This document shows positions 8,612-17,271 of a stretch of 64,000 bases of DNA, in pieces. A program made the position numbers and the translations under genes. This stretch comes from EX4572-165 sp002254885 (lineage in GTDB: Archaea > Thermoplasmatota > E2 > DHVEG-1), in the NCBI GenBank assembly GCA_029939595.1, contig JAOZSQ010000004.1:1-64000 (forward strand). The letters run 5' to 3'. The notes under the pieces are model-generated. The model was not told the origin of the DNA. It did no database searches and saw nothing but the letters and a program-made list of their open reading frames with translations. The stretch's first letter is position 1, and each line of letters starts with the position of its first letter.

Positions 8612-8620
8612 TTTATATAA
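8612..8620 (+). promoter_or_regulatory. TATA box of the C25 peptidase gene
   Basis: TTTATATAA lies 51 bases before the ATG at 8671. A GGGAG ribosome binding site at about 8655 precedes the ATG by about 11 bases. The spacing fits archaeal initiation about 25 bases after the box and a short leader. Confidence 0.55.
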
Positions 8621-8670
8621 TCAATTCATCATCTTTTTTTCAATTAATAAAATTAGGGAGACAAGAAATT

Positions 8671-11004
8671 ATGAAAAAGAAAATTCTTACAATTACAATA
8701 ATTGGAATGCTTATACTTACTTTCTGTATTTCAATAAATGCAACAAGCAATAATGAGTCAATGAAAAATAAAGAGATAAACATCAAGTATAATTTTTCCA
8801 AACCAATAATTGATTCAATTCAAGTAAACGGAAAAACATTTGATACAATCGAAATGAAAGGTCTTGAAAATATTGGAAAAATAGATGAACCAAACCTTCC
8901 AATAAAAGGCGCATATATTTTAATTCCAATGGATTCAGAAGTTAAAGATATAACCGTTACAGGGCATAAAACTGAGTTAAGTGGTAAATATAATATTAAC
9001 CTGGTTAGAAAAACTGACATGACTTATGATCCAATAAATATCTATGAAAAAAATCAATTATATCCTGAAAATATCTATGAGAAAATTGATGTATTCAGTT
9101 TTAGAGGGTACAACATTCTTGTTTTAAATATTCATCCAGTACAGTACTCACCAGAAAGCGGACAAATCTTTTACTATGGCTCTATTGAAATATCAATAGA
9201 ACTTAGTACAACATCTGTTGATAAACAATATTTAAGATTTTTAGAAAAAGATGAAGAAACATTATTAAAAATTATTGATAACCCAGAAGTAGTATCTTCA
9301 TATCACAATCAAGAATCAAATATTGACACATCCGCCTCAGATATGGATCTGCTCATAATTACAAAAGATGAATTTAAATCCGGTTTTCAAACCTTATCAG
9401 ATTTTCATAACAACAGAGGGCTAGAAACTATGATAACAACGCTTTCTGAATTTGATTCAAATACTCCCGAAGACATAAAAAACTACATCGAATCAACATA
9501 TAATTCATTTGGAATAGAATATGTATTATTAGGGGCAGATGTCCCTGAAATTCCTGTTAATTACATGGAAGCTTACAATCCAGCTCTTAAAAAATATGAA
9601 CTCATCCCTAGTGATCAATGGTATGGAAATGTCGATGGAGATCTAATTCCTGAAATAGCTGTAGGTCGAGCATGTGTAGATGATATTAATGATGTCTCCA
9701 ATTTTGTCTCAAAAACAATTAGCTACATTAATGACAGCTCAGTTGAAACATATGATAAATGTTTAATGGTAGGACAAAAACTCATGCCATTAACATTTGG
9801 TGGGGCATATATGGACGAGCTGATTAATAACTGTGACAAAAATGATTATTCTACAAAAGGAATCCCTGAAATTCGATATCATATCGATAAACTCTATGAA
9901 AAATATTATACATGGGAGCAATCAGAACTAGTAGAAAATATTAATGAGAATAATTATAATTTTATCAATCATCTAGGACATGGAAATTTTTATCATATCA
10001 TGAAACTTGATGAACCATTTCAAAGAATGGATAATGGCGATCTTGTAACTAGTCATGATGTAACTGATCTATTAAAAAATAGTAAACCATTTTTCCTGTA
10101 CAGTCAAGCTTGTTATTCTGGTTCATTTGATAATAAAGATGATGAAAACAGAACATATGAAGAGGATTGTATTGGTGAATATCTCACTGTTAAAACAGAA
10201 AATGCAGCGTTTGCAGCGATAATGAACAGTCGTTATGGATTAGGAGCTTTTTTGCTTACAATGGGCCCTAATCAATTTTTTAATAGGGAGTTTTGGGATT
10301 CTGTTTTTGAAGATAATGTATTAGAGATTGGTATGGCAAATCAATTATCAAAAATTAAAAATATCAACAGAATCGCGGCTTATCCTGAACTTGCTCTTGA
10401 TTATTGCTATTGGGAAATAACTCTTTTAGGAGATCCAACCGTGGCAATTAAAGTCCCAAGTGAAAAATATCCACATCAACCCGCTCAAGCAACTTTTACA
10501 GGGATAAATAAGACCGGCCGAAACCTAATTTTTTCAAGTGTTAGCAATGATCCAGGTGAAGATATACTTTATTATTTCTTTGACTGGGGCGATGGAACAA
10601 ACACTGGCTGGTTTGGACCATTTGATGGAGCTGAAACAGTTGAAGAAAAACATGCTTGGGAAGATGAAGGAAGTTATCTAGTTAGAGTAAAAGTAAAAAA
10701 TTCTGGCGGATATGAAAGTCAATGGTCTGAACCAACAAAAATATCAGTTTCAAAAATAAAAAACAAAGCAATCGATAATCCATTGCAATATGGTGGTTAT
10801 TTTATATTTGGATTTATGGGGCTGATTAATCCTGAGGAAAGTTACAGTGAATTTGAGGTGGTATCATTTGTTTTACTTAGGGGAAATGGGGAGACAATTC
10901 AATTAAATCAGGGAGAAATGATCCAAATACAAGGATCAAGGTTTTGCATTAGTTTGAATAATTTCTTTATTGGCCTTATTGGTGATTATTCAATAATTGG
11001 TTAA
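8671..11004 (+). CDS. Secreted C25 (gingipain-type) cysteine peptidase with PKD domain
   Basis: Extracellular cysteine endopeptidase. The signal peptide is residues 1-24. A propeptide-like beta-rich region (about 35-215) is followed by the C25 caspase-fold domain (about 220-600). The catalytic His fits H437 in NHLGHGN and the nucleophile C481 in SQACYSGSFD, as in gingipains. Upstream, YVLLGADVPEIP and DGDLIPEIAVGR are family landmarks. A PKD-like domain at about 610-695 contains FDWGDGTNTGW. The final 75 residues are unrecognised, Gly/Ile-rich, and may anchor or sort the protein. C25 peptidases are a hallmark of protein-degrading sediment archaea. It is monocistronic, with its own TATA box and a terminator hairpin. 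Confidence 0.9.
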   Translation: MKKKILTITIIGMLILTFCISINATSNNESMKNKEINIKYNFSKPIIDSIQVNGKTFDTIEMKGLENIGKIDEPNLPIKGAYILIPMDSEVKDITVTGHKTELSGKYNINLVRKTDMTYDPINIYEKNQLYPENIYEKIDVFSFRGYNILVLNIHPVQYSPESGQIFYYGSIEISIELSTTSVDKQYLRFLEKDEETLLKIIDNPEVVSSYHNQESNIDTSASDMDLLIITKDEFKSGFQTLSDFHNNRGLETMITTLSEFDSNTPEDIKNYIESTYNSFGIEYVLLGADVPEIPVNYMEAYNPALKKYELIPSDQWYGNVDGDLIPEIAVGRACVDDINDVSNFVSKTISYINDSSVETYDKCLMVGQKLMPLTFGGAYMDELINNCDKNDYSTKGIPEIRYHIDKLYEKYYTWEQSELVENINENNYNFINHLGHGNFYHIMKLDEPFQRMDNGDLVTSHDVTDLLKNSKPFFLYSQACYSGSFDNKDDENRTYEEDCIGEYLTVKTENAAFAAIMNSRYGLGAFLLTMGPNQFFNREFWDSVFEDNVLEIGMANQLSKIKNINRIAAYPELALDYCYWEITLLGDPTVAIKVPSEKYPHQPAQATFTGINKTGRNLIFSSVSNDPGEDILYYFFDWGDGTNTGWFGPFDGAETVEEKHAWEDEGSYLVRVKVKNSGGYESQWSEPTKISVSKIKNKAIDNPLQYGGYFIFGFMGLINPEESYSEFEVVSFVLLRGNGETIQLNQGEMIQIQGSRFCISLNNFFIGLIGDYSIIG

Positions 11005-11040
11005 GGATTTACATAATCCTTTTCAATTTTTTTTTTTATT
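11003..11040 (+). terminator. Hairpin plus T-run after the C25 peptidase gene
   Basis: The perfect 7-base stem AAGGATT (11003-11009) / AATCCTT (11015-11021) with a 5-base loop overlaps the stop codon and is followed by a 12-base T-run (11027-11038). The T-run alone would terminate archaeal RNA polymerase. It also serves the convergent gene that ends at 11059. Confidence 0.6.
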
Positions 11041-11058
11041 GTTTGAAAATATTGAATT

Positions 11059-11844
11059 TTATAGGATTTTTTTCCTTACAAAAAAGATACAGATTGTAAC
11101 AAAAAGTGAAATAACATATGCAATTATTGATCCAACAATTATGTCATATATTGGATAAAGTAAATGTATCAAGGTTGCATATGTTGCAACACTTGATAAA
11201 CCAAGTACCATTGATTTTGCCATCCCTGCTGCAAAATCTGGCCCATGTTCTTTAACTGAAATTAACATTGTTGATGAAAGAATCGCAGGGAAAACAGAAA
11301 AAATACCACTGATGATACTACCAACATTTGCTAAAAACACTGCAATAACGATTACAATACCTGCAAGAAATCCACGAAATATTATTTTTTGTGCAGTGTA
11401 ATGAATTTTAACTTTTCCTATTGAAGGAATTTTCACTATTTTTTCAAGAAATAAAAATACAATCAAAACACTTGAAAGATATAAAAGAATAGATACAATA
11501 ATGTAATCTATTTGAAATATAACTAGCAATGATGATAAAGAAGCCCATACAATAAATGAAACAATAAATGCAAGTATAGTTGAACGATGAACAAGCAATG
11601 AAAAAACAAATAAAAAAATAACATTAACGCTCAATTCAGCAGGTACAACAGCTGCTGCGTCTGACGCAAAATCAGTTCCCTTAGAGTATGCAATAAATAC
11701 AAATGCAACAACAATTGTTGATGGAATTGTCCCTAAAATACCTCCTGCTTTTGAACCATAATTTTCAGCAATATACATAACAATAATGACAACAAGTGCA
11801 GATAGAATAAATGGAATGAATACTTGAAAAAGTAAGGAATTCAT
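11059..11844 (-). CDS. Integral membrane protein with internal duplication (DUF3147-like)
   Basis: A 261-residue membrane protein with about eight hydrophobic segments. Two halves look related: GGILGTIPSTIVVAFVFIAY near residue 34 recurs in weak form as SGIFSVFPAILSSTMLIS near 180, with acidic/charged loops after each. This suggests a duplicated four-helix unit, as in small transporters. It vaguely resembles archaeal DUF3147-type proteins, but I cannot confirm this by eye. Function unknown. It is followed on the same strand by nothing; a separate small membrane protein gene lies upstream (11912-12196). Confidence 0.7.
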   Translation of the reverse strand: MNSLLFQVFIPFILSALVVIIVMYIAENYGSKAGGILGTIPSTIVVAFVFIAYSKGTDFASDAAAVVPAELSVNVIFLFVFSLLVHRSTILAFIVSFIVWASLSSLLVIFQIDYIIVSILLYLSSVLIVFLFLEKIVKIPSIGKVKIHYTAQKIIFRGFLAGIVIVIAVFLANVGSIISGIFSVFPAILSSTMLISVKEHGPDFAAGMAKSMVLGLSSVATYATLIHLLYPIYDIIVGSIIAYVISLFVTICIFFVRKKIL

Positions 11845-11911
11845 TAGGTGGTGTCATATATTTTACATTCAAAAACCATTTGGAAAAAAATAAATTTGTG
11901 AATGTATTTAT

Positions 11912-12196
11912 TTACTTTTTTTCTGGTAAAGATTGCTTATCAATTTTTTTTTGCGCAAGTGTATTTGTAATTGTGAAATAAAGATATACTGCTCCAAGTT
12001 CTAAAGCAAAAATTAGAAGGAACCAACCAAATGTTTTCCCAATCTTCAACCAGCTATTAATATTTGTTATATCTAGATTGTTTAAATTATTCATTATCAA
12101 AATAGATCCAAAAAAAGGAATGAACATTCCAATAATGACTATTATAAGAATAATTGCTAGATCTTGGTTTTTCCCCATGAACGTCCAATAATACAA
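11912..12196 (-). CDS. Small two-helix membrane protein
   Basis: 94 residues with two clear hydrophobic segments (about 13-33 and 52-75) separated by a polar loop, ending in a Lys-rich tail. Met8 (start near 12175) is an alternative start and gives a more typical N-terminus (MGKNQDLAI). The family is not recognised. It lies 68 bases upstream of the larger membrane protein on the same strand, so the two may be co-transcribed. Confidence 0.65.
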   Translation of the reverse strand: MYYWTFMGKNQDLAIILIIVIIGMFIPFFGSILIMNNLNNLDITNINSWLKIGKTFGWFLLIFALELGAVYLYFTITNTLAQKKIDKQSLPEKK

Positions 12197-12412
12197 TTAT
12201 CATATTAAACATCTTTTACTATCAAATCAAACAAATAAGAAATTATATTATCCTCATAAAGAGAACGACTCTATATTGTCTTTATCATCGAAAAACTGAG
12301 GCATTTATTGTTTGATTTCAGCATTGTATTTTTTGATGGATCATATGAATGTTATACTTTTTCCAATTATATTTATAAAGATGAATTTCATTCAACTTAT
12401 TGGTGAAGAAAC

Positions 12413-12964
12413 TTGAAATGGAAAGATAGATCAGCATATGCGTTTATTAAAACAAAGCAGGGAAAGGCAAACGAAGTTTGGGAACGTTTTAAAAACTGGG
12501 AAAATATGATTGGTGCATGGATTGTAACAGGTGAATATGATGTTGTTACCTGGTTTGATGCAAAAAATTGGGATACAATCCATGATTGCATAGCTACAAT
12601 AAAGGGCTGGGATGATGTAGAAGAAACAAAGACTCATTTGGTTCATGATGGATATAAGAATAATAAATGGTGGTGGGATAAACCAGTTGGAGCATGGATG
12701 TTACTTAAAGAAAATAGGTTAGATGACACTTCAAAAAATATGGAGCAATGGGATTGGGTCACAAGTGGTGCTAGTATTCCAGGGGAATGGGATTACATGG
12801 CCTGGATAGAAGGCGATAACTGGGATGAAATTTGGGGTCACGTCATGGAAATAAAGTCAAATGAATGGAGGACTTCTACAATAGTTCCAATTAAATCCTG
12901 GTGGAATCAATCCTGGAAAGATAATTGGTGGGGAAATTATCAAACAATGCCAGAAATCAGATAA
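12413..12964 (+). CDS. Tryptophan-rich tandem Lrp/AsnC RAM-like domain protein
   Basis: 183 residues, of which 23 are Trp (12.6 percent). The first half (about 6-75) has the beta-alpha-beta-beta-alpha-beta pattern and landmark phrases of the Lrp/AsnC ligand-binding (RAM) domain: AYAFIKTKQGKANEVW, GAWIVTGEYDVVTWF, then a terminal TKTHLV strand. The second half (about 90-165) repeats it with GAWMLLKEN and GEWDYMAWIEGDNWDEIW. No DNA-binding helix-turn-helix is present. The start is TTG with GGTGA 6 bases before it. TATA-like TTATATTTATAA precedes the gene at about 12367. The Trp residues may line a ligand cavity; the function is not known. Confidence 0.8.
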   Translation: MKWKDRSAYAFIKTKQGKANEVWERFKNWENMIGAWIVTGEYDVVTWFDAKNWDTIHDCIATIKGWDDVEETKTHLVHDGYKNNKWWWDKPVGAWMLLKENRLDDTSKNMEQWDWVTSGASIPGEWDYMAWIEGDNWDEIWGHVMEIKSNEWRTSTIVPIKSWWNQSWKDNWWGNYQTMPEIR

Positions 12965-12977
12965 AAAATATAATTAT

Positions 12978-13022
12978 TGATGATAACTGCAATTTCAATG
13001 TTATCATCATATCCTTTTTTTT
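12978..13022. terminator. Terminator-like hairpin between convergent genes
   Basis: Perfect 10-base arms TGATGATAAC (12978-12987) and GTTATCATCA (13000-13009) with a 12-base loop, followed by an 8-base T-run at 13015-13022. It lies between the ends of the Trp-rich gene and the lamin-tail/PLD gene, and reads as a terminator mainly for the plus-strand gene. Confidence 0.65.
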
Positions 13023-13025
13023 ATT

Positions 13026-16000
13026 TTAATCCCATTTTCTTTGTTTCCAATCACGAGCAATAACAATGAATGTAAGCATGAATACACTTACAATATAGAT
13101 CATGTTATCTGGCATCATTGTCCCTTGATCAATGGTAAAGTTTTGATTTTGATTCTCTGCTAAATCATAGATGTGCCAATCATAAAAAAATACATCTGCA
13201 TAATATGATGCAACATCTGTCGATTCAATGATTACACCAACCTCTCTGTTTTTCATGATGGAATTTTCATTCCAATTAATGGAGGATATAAGGACTGTGT
13301 TATTATCAATGATCATTCCCTTGTTATGGATGTTTGAAAAGGGAGATGAGTTTGTATAAATAAACTGGGTTTGTATGCCATATTTTTCGAAGAGTTGTTT
13401 TGTTTCATTACATCTTATAATGGTGCTTTTGTAATAGGGATTATAGTTGAAGATTACCTTTATGTCAAGTCCTTGTTGTGCTTTTGTAATTAGTTCTTGA
13501 ATCAAAGGGTTCATTTTTCCTTCCCACTCTGGATAGATGTAGAGTTGTTGAATATAGATGCTATGTTGTGCCTGTAGGATCATGGATTCAATGAGATGGA
13601 GGCTGGTATCTGGTGAGAAAACAGGCGTGATTGTTGCAGTTGAGTTGAGATATTTTGTAAGAAATGGATGTTCATATTTCCCATAGATTGTGGAAGCGCC
13701 CATATAGAAATCCGCAGGTATTGTGTGATTCAGGTTATGAAATGGGATAATATCGGGTCTGCTCTGATTGCAATCTAAATAAAAGATATTTGAAAGATAT
13801 CTTGCAATACTTTGATTATGAATGATGATGCCCCATTCTCGGTTTCCAAATGAAGGGTGAACTGGAACACCAGTTTCTGCCCAGTTGCAACTTTCAATTA
13901 TCAATGTTTCATTGTCAATGATTGCATATTTTGCATGATTGAACGAGTAACGAGAATATCTGTCTCTGCGGATATCTTGTTTGATGAAGTAAATATCCGC
14001 GCCATATTCTGATAAACGATTCAAAATATAATATCCCTCATCTGAGATACCGCCAACAGGGGATCCTTCCATTAGGATAGTGATGCTGACGTTTCTTTGT
14101 AAACAGTTGATGAGTTGGTTACAAAGATGCATGTTTGTGAATTCATACATGTTAATTTGAATACTAAAATCTGCTTTTTTAAGCACATCACTGATTGCTT
14201 GATAACTTGAATCAGGTGAAACAAATAATGATAAGGGATAATTTCCTTGAAATGAAAATGGTTTAAGGTCTGTTTGTCCAATAAAAAAGATCCTTGAATG
14301 ATTAAAATCTTCCATTGTATTGGTATCAATATAGAAATTGTTTTCTTGCATTCTTTTATAGATCTGCCCGGGTGATCCAAGAGGTATTGATGATTGATTC
14401 CAATGGGTATGGTTATGAAATGATATATTTCCATAACAGATGAAATCAATGCTGTGATTGAAAATGTTTTTCAATGCAACCGCATCACCTGTATTGCCCA
14501 TTGTAAAACTTGTTGATCCAATCATCTGAACAATATTCTCATTAGTGTTTTCTTTATATTCAAAATCAGCTTGAAACCCAGTTTGATTGTAGAATGATCC
14601 TGCTTTTTGTGTGATATATAAATGTGAGAAAGCTTTGATAAATGAGTTGTTTGGAAATTGAATAATACATTGGTCCTCATAATTTTTAAAAGGGGTATTT
14701 GTCAGATAAAATCCTGTGAGATTTATAGATATGTTACTTGGATTATAAATACTGAGATATTCATTTGCAATTCCTGGGTAATTATGGTAATAAAACTCTG
14801 AGATGAGTAGTTGTTTTTCTATCTTTGTTGGTGATGTGTTTGTTATCGTAAATTCGATCTGATTTTCATTGTTGTATTCATCGAGTTCCTTAATATTTTC
14901 TTCATGATCTACAATTACATAAATAGTGTGTTTTCCAAGTGATAATCTACTTGTGTCAAGAAGAATGGAAGGATATTTTTGGTATTTTCCAATATCTTCA
15001 TATGTTTTTGATCCAATGTAATGATTATCATCTATTGTATCACAGAAGAAAGAAACATAAACATTGCTTGCGTTTTTGTTTCCTGTGTTTTTACAATATG
15101 CTTTTATTTTCAGGTTTCTACCTTGTCCAATGGTATCAATTTCGTTCCAGTTGGAGTCATATGTTTTTATATTTGGTATTGTAAGATCTGGTGCGATTAT
15201 TTCAAATGAGAATGAATGTAGATCTTGACTGTCTAGATCTTTTTGAGATTGAATAAAAAGAAGAAGAGTTCCATGGCTGAATTCATTTCTTTGAATGCTA
15301 CTTTGTGTTACTTTAATGCTTATGTTTTCATGGTGTTTACTTGTGATCTGGATGGTTTTTATGGAAGGTTTTGCATGCCATCCATGGCTGATATCTTCAA
15401 TTTTTACCGTGTAAGTATCATTGAAATCTCCGGTATTTTCAATGGTGAGGGGAATAGTGATGCTTTTTTGTGGTTTTGTTTCAAATGATGATGTTTCTGT
15501 TTTGATGCGTGTGTTGTATTGACCTTGTGAGATTGTGATGTTATCTTTAATCATTATTTTTTGATTATTTTCGTTTAAAAAATAGAGTGTGTAGTTTGAT
15601 CCAGTGGGACATGAGAGTTTTACAAATCCGTCTGTTGATGATAAACCTTCATTTATGGAGTTGTTTTCACTTGAATAAATGCTTAGGATTTCACTATTTT
15701 TGTTAGAAAGTAATAGTCGTTGATTCTGAGGTGGTGAGAGTTCATTTTCTGTGAGGGTGGTTACATAATATCCACCTGGAATTGCGTTTTTTGTTGACGT
15801 GTCCATGTCCAAAAGATTTACTTCTTTATTGAATTCAGTGGTAATGGTTTTTTCCCGGATTTTAATATGAAAAAATGCTGTTTGTTGATGGGTGATGTAT
15901 TCTTTGTATGTCTTGTAGTTGGTGTTGAATCTAAGATGTACCCATTGGGAATATGAGCCAGTTTCATTTGGGGTGATATTGAAAAGATATCTGTCTGAAT

Positions 16001-16811
16001 ATTGCCATTGGTTAAGGTCCCATGTTTGACTTGCAATAGAGTGAGTAGAATTATCTGCTTGGATGGCTACTTTCATTTCATAAAAATTACTACTACTGAA
16101 ATTTTGAAGTTGTATTTGAATGGAGAATGGAAGGCTGTATGAGTCTGAGGTATATGCTTTTGGGATAAAACTTGGAGCCATGGTGATGGAGATGTTTCCT
16201 TTTGATGTGTAAATATTCGTGTCACCGGGTGTTGGAGTATGTGTTTCTTTAAAATCGTTAATGCTGTTGTTTGTGTCTATAAATGTGGTTCTTATAATAC
16301 TCATTGCTTCTTGAATACTTGGAATTGGTTCTCCTGGTATTTCAGGGTAATCTTCACCCCATTCAACACTATCGACGTGGTATCCAGTTTGGTTTTTAAG
16401 GATGATCATATCGTTAAGGTTTCCAAGACCGTTTCCTATTGATAAATCATCAACAGTAAGAAGTAATATGTTGGATGGAATAGTTGTGTTGTTGTATAGC
16501 TCTGTTCCTTTATCTGTGATGATACAGTATTGATTTGAGGGTAGTATCATGCTATTATTGCCTATAATCATGTATGGTTCAAGGGTGTCTGTTTGAAAGT
16601 TATCTGTAATTGTCCATTGACTCATGTTGATTGATTTGTTTGTAGGGTTGTATATTTCAATCCATTCATGGGTGTTATCGTTTTCAAGGGGATTGATCAT
16701 GATTTCGTTAATGATTGGATTTGAATCGACTATGGGAGATTGAAATAAAATATATGTGAAAGCTAGGATAAAAATAAAAGTTTGGATGATGCTCCAGTTA
16801 TTTGATGTCAT
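13026..16811 (-). CDS. Giant surface protein: lamin-tail, CARDB-like and two phospholipase D domains
   Basis: 1261 residues, exported and anchored by a C-terminal helix (MIYIVSVFMLTFIVIAR plus a basic tail). The N-terminal signal segment is at about 8-28. A lamin-tail domain follows (INEIMINPLENDNTHEWIEIYN, about 33-190). Long Ig-like/CARDB-like beta regions come next (about 200-690). A second lamin-tail domain begins with LLISEFYYHNYPG (about 700-850). Two phospholipase D modules close the protein, each with an HKD motif: HAKYAIID...NWAE and HNKGMIID...NWNE. The paired HKD motifs would form one active site for phosphodiester cleavage, of phospholipid or nucleic acid, outside the cell. The upstream TATA-like box TATTTATAAAT is near 16855. 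Domain limits are approximate. Confidence 0.85.
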   Translation of the reverse strand: MTSNNWSIIQTFIFILAFTYILFQSPIVDSNPIINEIMINPLENDNTHEWIEIYNPTNKSINMSQWTITDNFQTDTLEPYMIIGNNSMILPSNQYCIITDKGTELYNNTTIPSNILLLTVDDLSIGNGLGNLNDMIILKNQTGYHVDSVEWGEDYPEIPGEPIPSIQEAMSIIRTTFIDTNNSINDFKETHTPTPGDTNIYTSKGNISITMAPSFIPKAYTSDSYSLPFSIQIQLQNFSSSNFYEMKVAIQADNSTHSIASQTWDLNQWQYSDRYLFNITPNETGSYSQWVHLRFNTNYKTYKEYITHQQTAFFHIKIREKTITTEFNKEVNLLDMDTSTKNAIPGGYYVTTLTENELSPPQNQRLLLSNKNSEILSIYSSENNSINEGLSSTDGFVKLSCPTGSNYTLYFLNENNQKIMIKDNITISQGQYNTRIKTETSSFETKPQKSITIPLTIENTGDFNDTYTVKIEDISHGWHAKPSIKTIQITSKHHENISIKVTQSSIQRNEFSHGTLLLFIQSQKDLDSQDLHSFSFEIIAPDLTIPNIKTYDSNWNEIDTIGQGRNLKIKAYCKNTGNKNASNVYVSFFCDTIDDNHYIGSKTYEDIGKYQKYPSILLDTSRLSLGKHTIYVIVDHEENIKELDEYNNENQIEFTITNTSPTKIEKQLLISEFYYHNYPGIANEYLSIYNPSNISINLTGFYLTNTPFKNYEDQCIIQFPNNSFIKAFSHLYITQKAGSFYNQTGFQADFEYKENTNENIVQMIGSTSFTMGNTGDAVALKNIFNHSIDFICYGNISFHNHTHWNQSSIPLGSPGQIYKRMQENNFYIDTNTMEDFNHSRIFFIGQTDLKPFSFQGNYPLSLFVSPDSSYQAISDVLKKADFSIQINMYEFTNMHLCNQLINCLQRNVSITILMEGSPVGGISDEGYYILNRLSEYGADIYFIKQDIRRDRYSRYSFNHAKYAIIDNETLIIESCNWAETGVPVHPSFGNREWGIIIHNQSIARYLSNIFYLDCNQSRPDIIPFHNLNHTIPADFYMGASTIYGKYEHPFLTKYLNSTATITPVFSPDTSLHLIESMILQAQHSIYIQQLYIYPEWEGKMNPLIQELITKAQQGLDIKVIFNYNPYYKSTIIRCNETKQLFEKYGIQTQFIYTNSSPFSNIHNKGMIIDNNTVLISSINWNENSIMKNREVGVIIESTDVASYYADVFFYDWHIYDLAENQNQNFTIDQGTMMPDNMIYIVSVFMLTFIVIARDWKQRKWD

Positions 16812-16908
16812 TATGATTAAATCCCCTTAAATAAAACCCCCTTGAGGTAAAAAGTATTTATAAATATATCGTTAAAACAATAATAATACTTATTCTTAAA
16901 AAAATAAG

Positions 16909-16979
16909 AGGGCGGAGAGGGATTTGAACCCCCGTATGAGGATCTGCAGTCCCCCACATAGCCGCTTTGTTACCCGCCC
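16909..16979 (-). tRNA. tRNA-Cys (GCA)
   Basis: 71 bases fold as a full cloverleaf. The acceptor arms GGGCGGG and TCCGCCC pair (one G-T). The D arm is ACA/TGT, the anticodon stem GGGGA/TCCTC, the anticodon loop CTGCAGA with anticodon GCA, and the T arm GGGGG-TTCAAAT-CCCTC. The discriminator base is T, as expected for Cys. No CCA is encoded. No TATA box is seen at the usual distance upstream; a palindrome and the end of a small open frame are there instead, so it may be co-transcribed. Confidence 0.97.
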
Positions 16980-17004
16980 GAAAATAGTGGTTACCCTACC
17001 TAAT

Positions 17005-17017
17005 GTAGGTTACCTAC
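17005..17017. repeat. Palindrome GTAGGTTACCTAC upstream of tRNA-Cys
   Basis: A perfect 13-base palindrome with a central T, flanked by the near-repeats GGTTACCCTACC (16989-17000) and GGTTACCTACCCT (17008-17020). It lies between the 41-residue open frame and the tRNA-Cys gene. It could fold into an RNA hairpin between two co-transcribed genes or be a protein site. Confidence 0.5.
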
Positions 17018-17018
17018 C

Positions 17019-17144
17019 CTATGCGTACCCCGTGAATTCAGTTCTTGGTTTTAATTCTTTTGGTTCAATTGCTCCTAATAATGCACTTAACAAATTGTGT
17101 GTAGGTCTTCGATTTAAAAAAAACGTTCCATTTGTTAGAGACAT
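17019..17144 (-). CDS. Possible 41-residue protein upstream of tRNA-Cys
   Basis: An ATG-started frame of 41 codons whose translation looks protein-like: NRRPTHNLLSALLGAIEP followed by a Lys/Arg-bearing tail ending TEFTGYA. It runs toward the tRNA-Cys gene and stops 39 bases before it. A TATA-like ATATTATAATG lies about 50 bases upstream (near 17193). There is no clear Shine-Dalgarno; the leader would be short. The family is not recognised. Confidence 0.4.
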   Translation of the reverse strand: MSLTNGTFFLNRRPTHNLLSALLGAIEPKELKPRTEFTGYA

Positions 17145-17271
17145 CTTTTTTTAAGCATTGTCATTGGATTATAACAATCATTCAAAACATTATAATATTT
17201 AGATATATTTATATAATGATAATTACAATTATCCATAAGATAATACTATATTATAATTGAGGGTAAAAAAT

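Larger units (their letters stand above)
7735..8670. other. Gene-free stretch of 936 bases
   Basis: No convincing coding frame was found on either strand. It holds a long inverted repeat (7908-7993), a nested GC-rich hairpin (8331-8367), a second inverted repeat (8523-8565) and the promoter of the C25 peptidase gene. The rest is AT-rich sequence with T- and A-runs. At this size it could host one or more non-coding RNA genes; I did not recognise RNase P RNA, SRP RNA or a known riboswitch. Confidence 0.6.

Noticed and set aside
14072..14449. 125-codon minus-strand frame in another phase
   Set aside because: Inside the large lamin-tail/PLD gene on the same strand; that gene's domains account for the sequence.
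16924..17154. Plus-strand open frame across the tRNA region
   Set aside because: Overlaps a well-folded tRNA-Cys and the antisense small frame; the translation has no family look.
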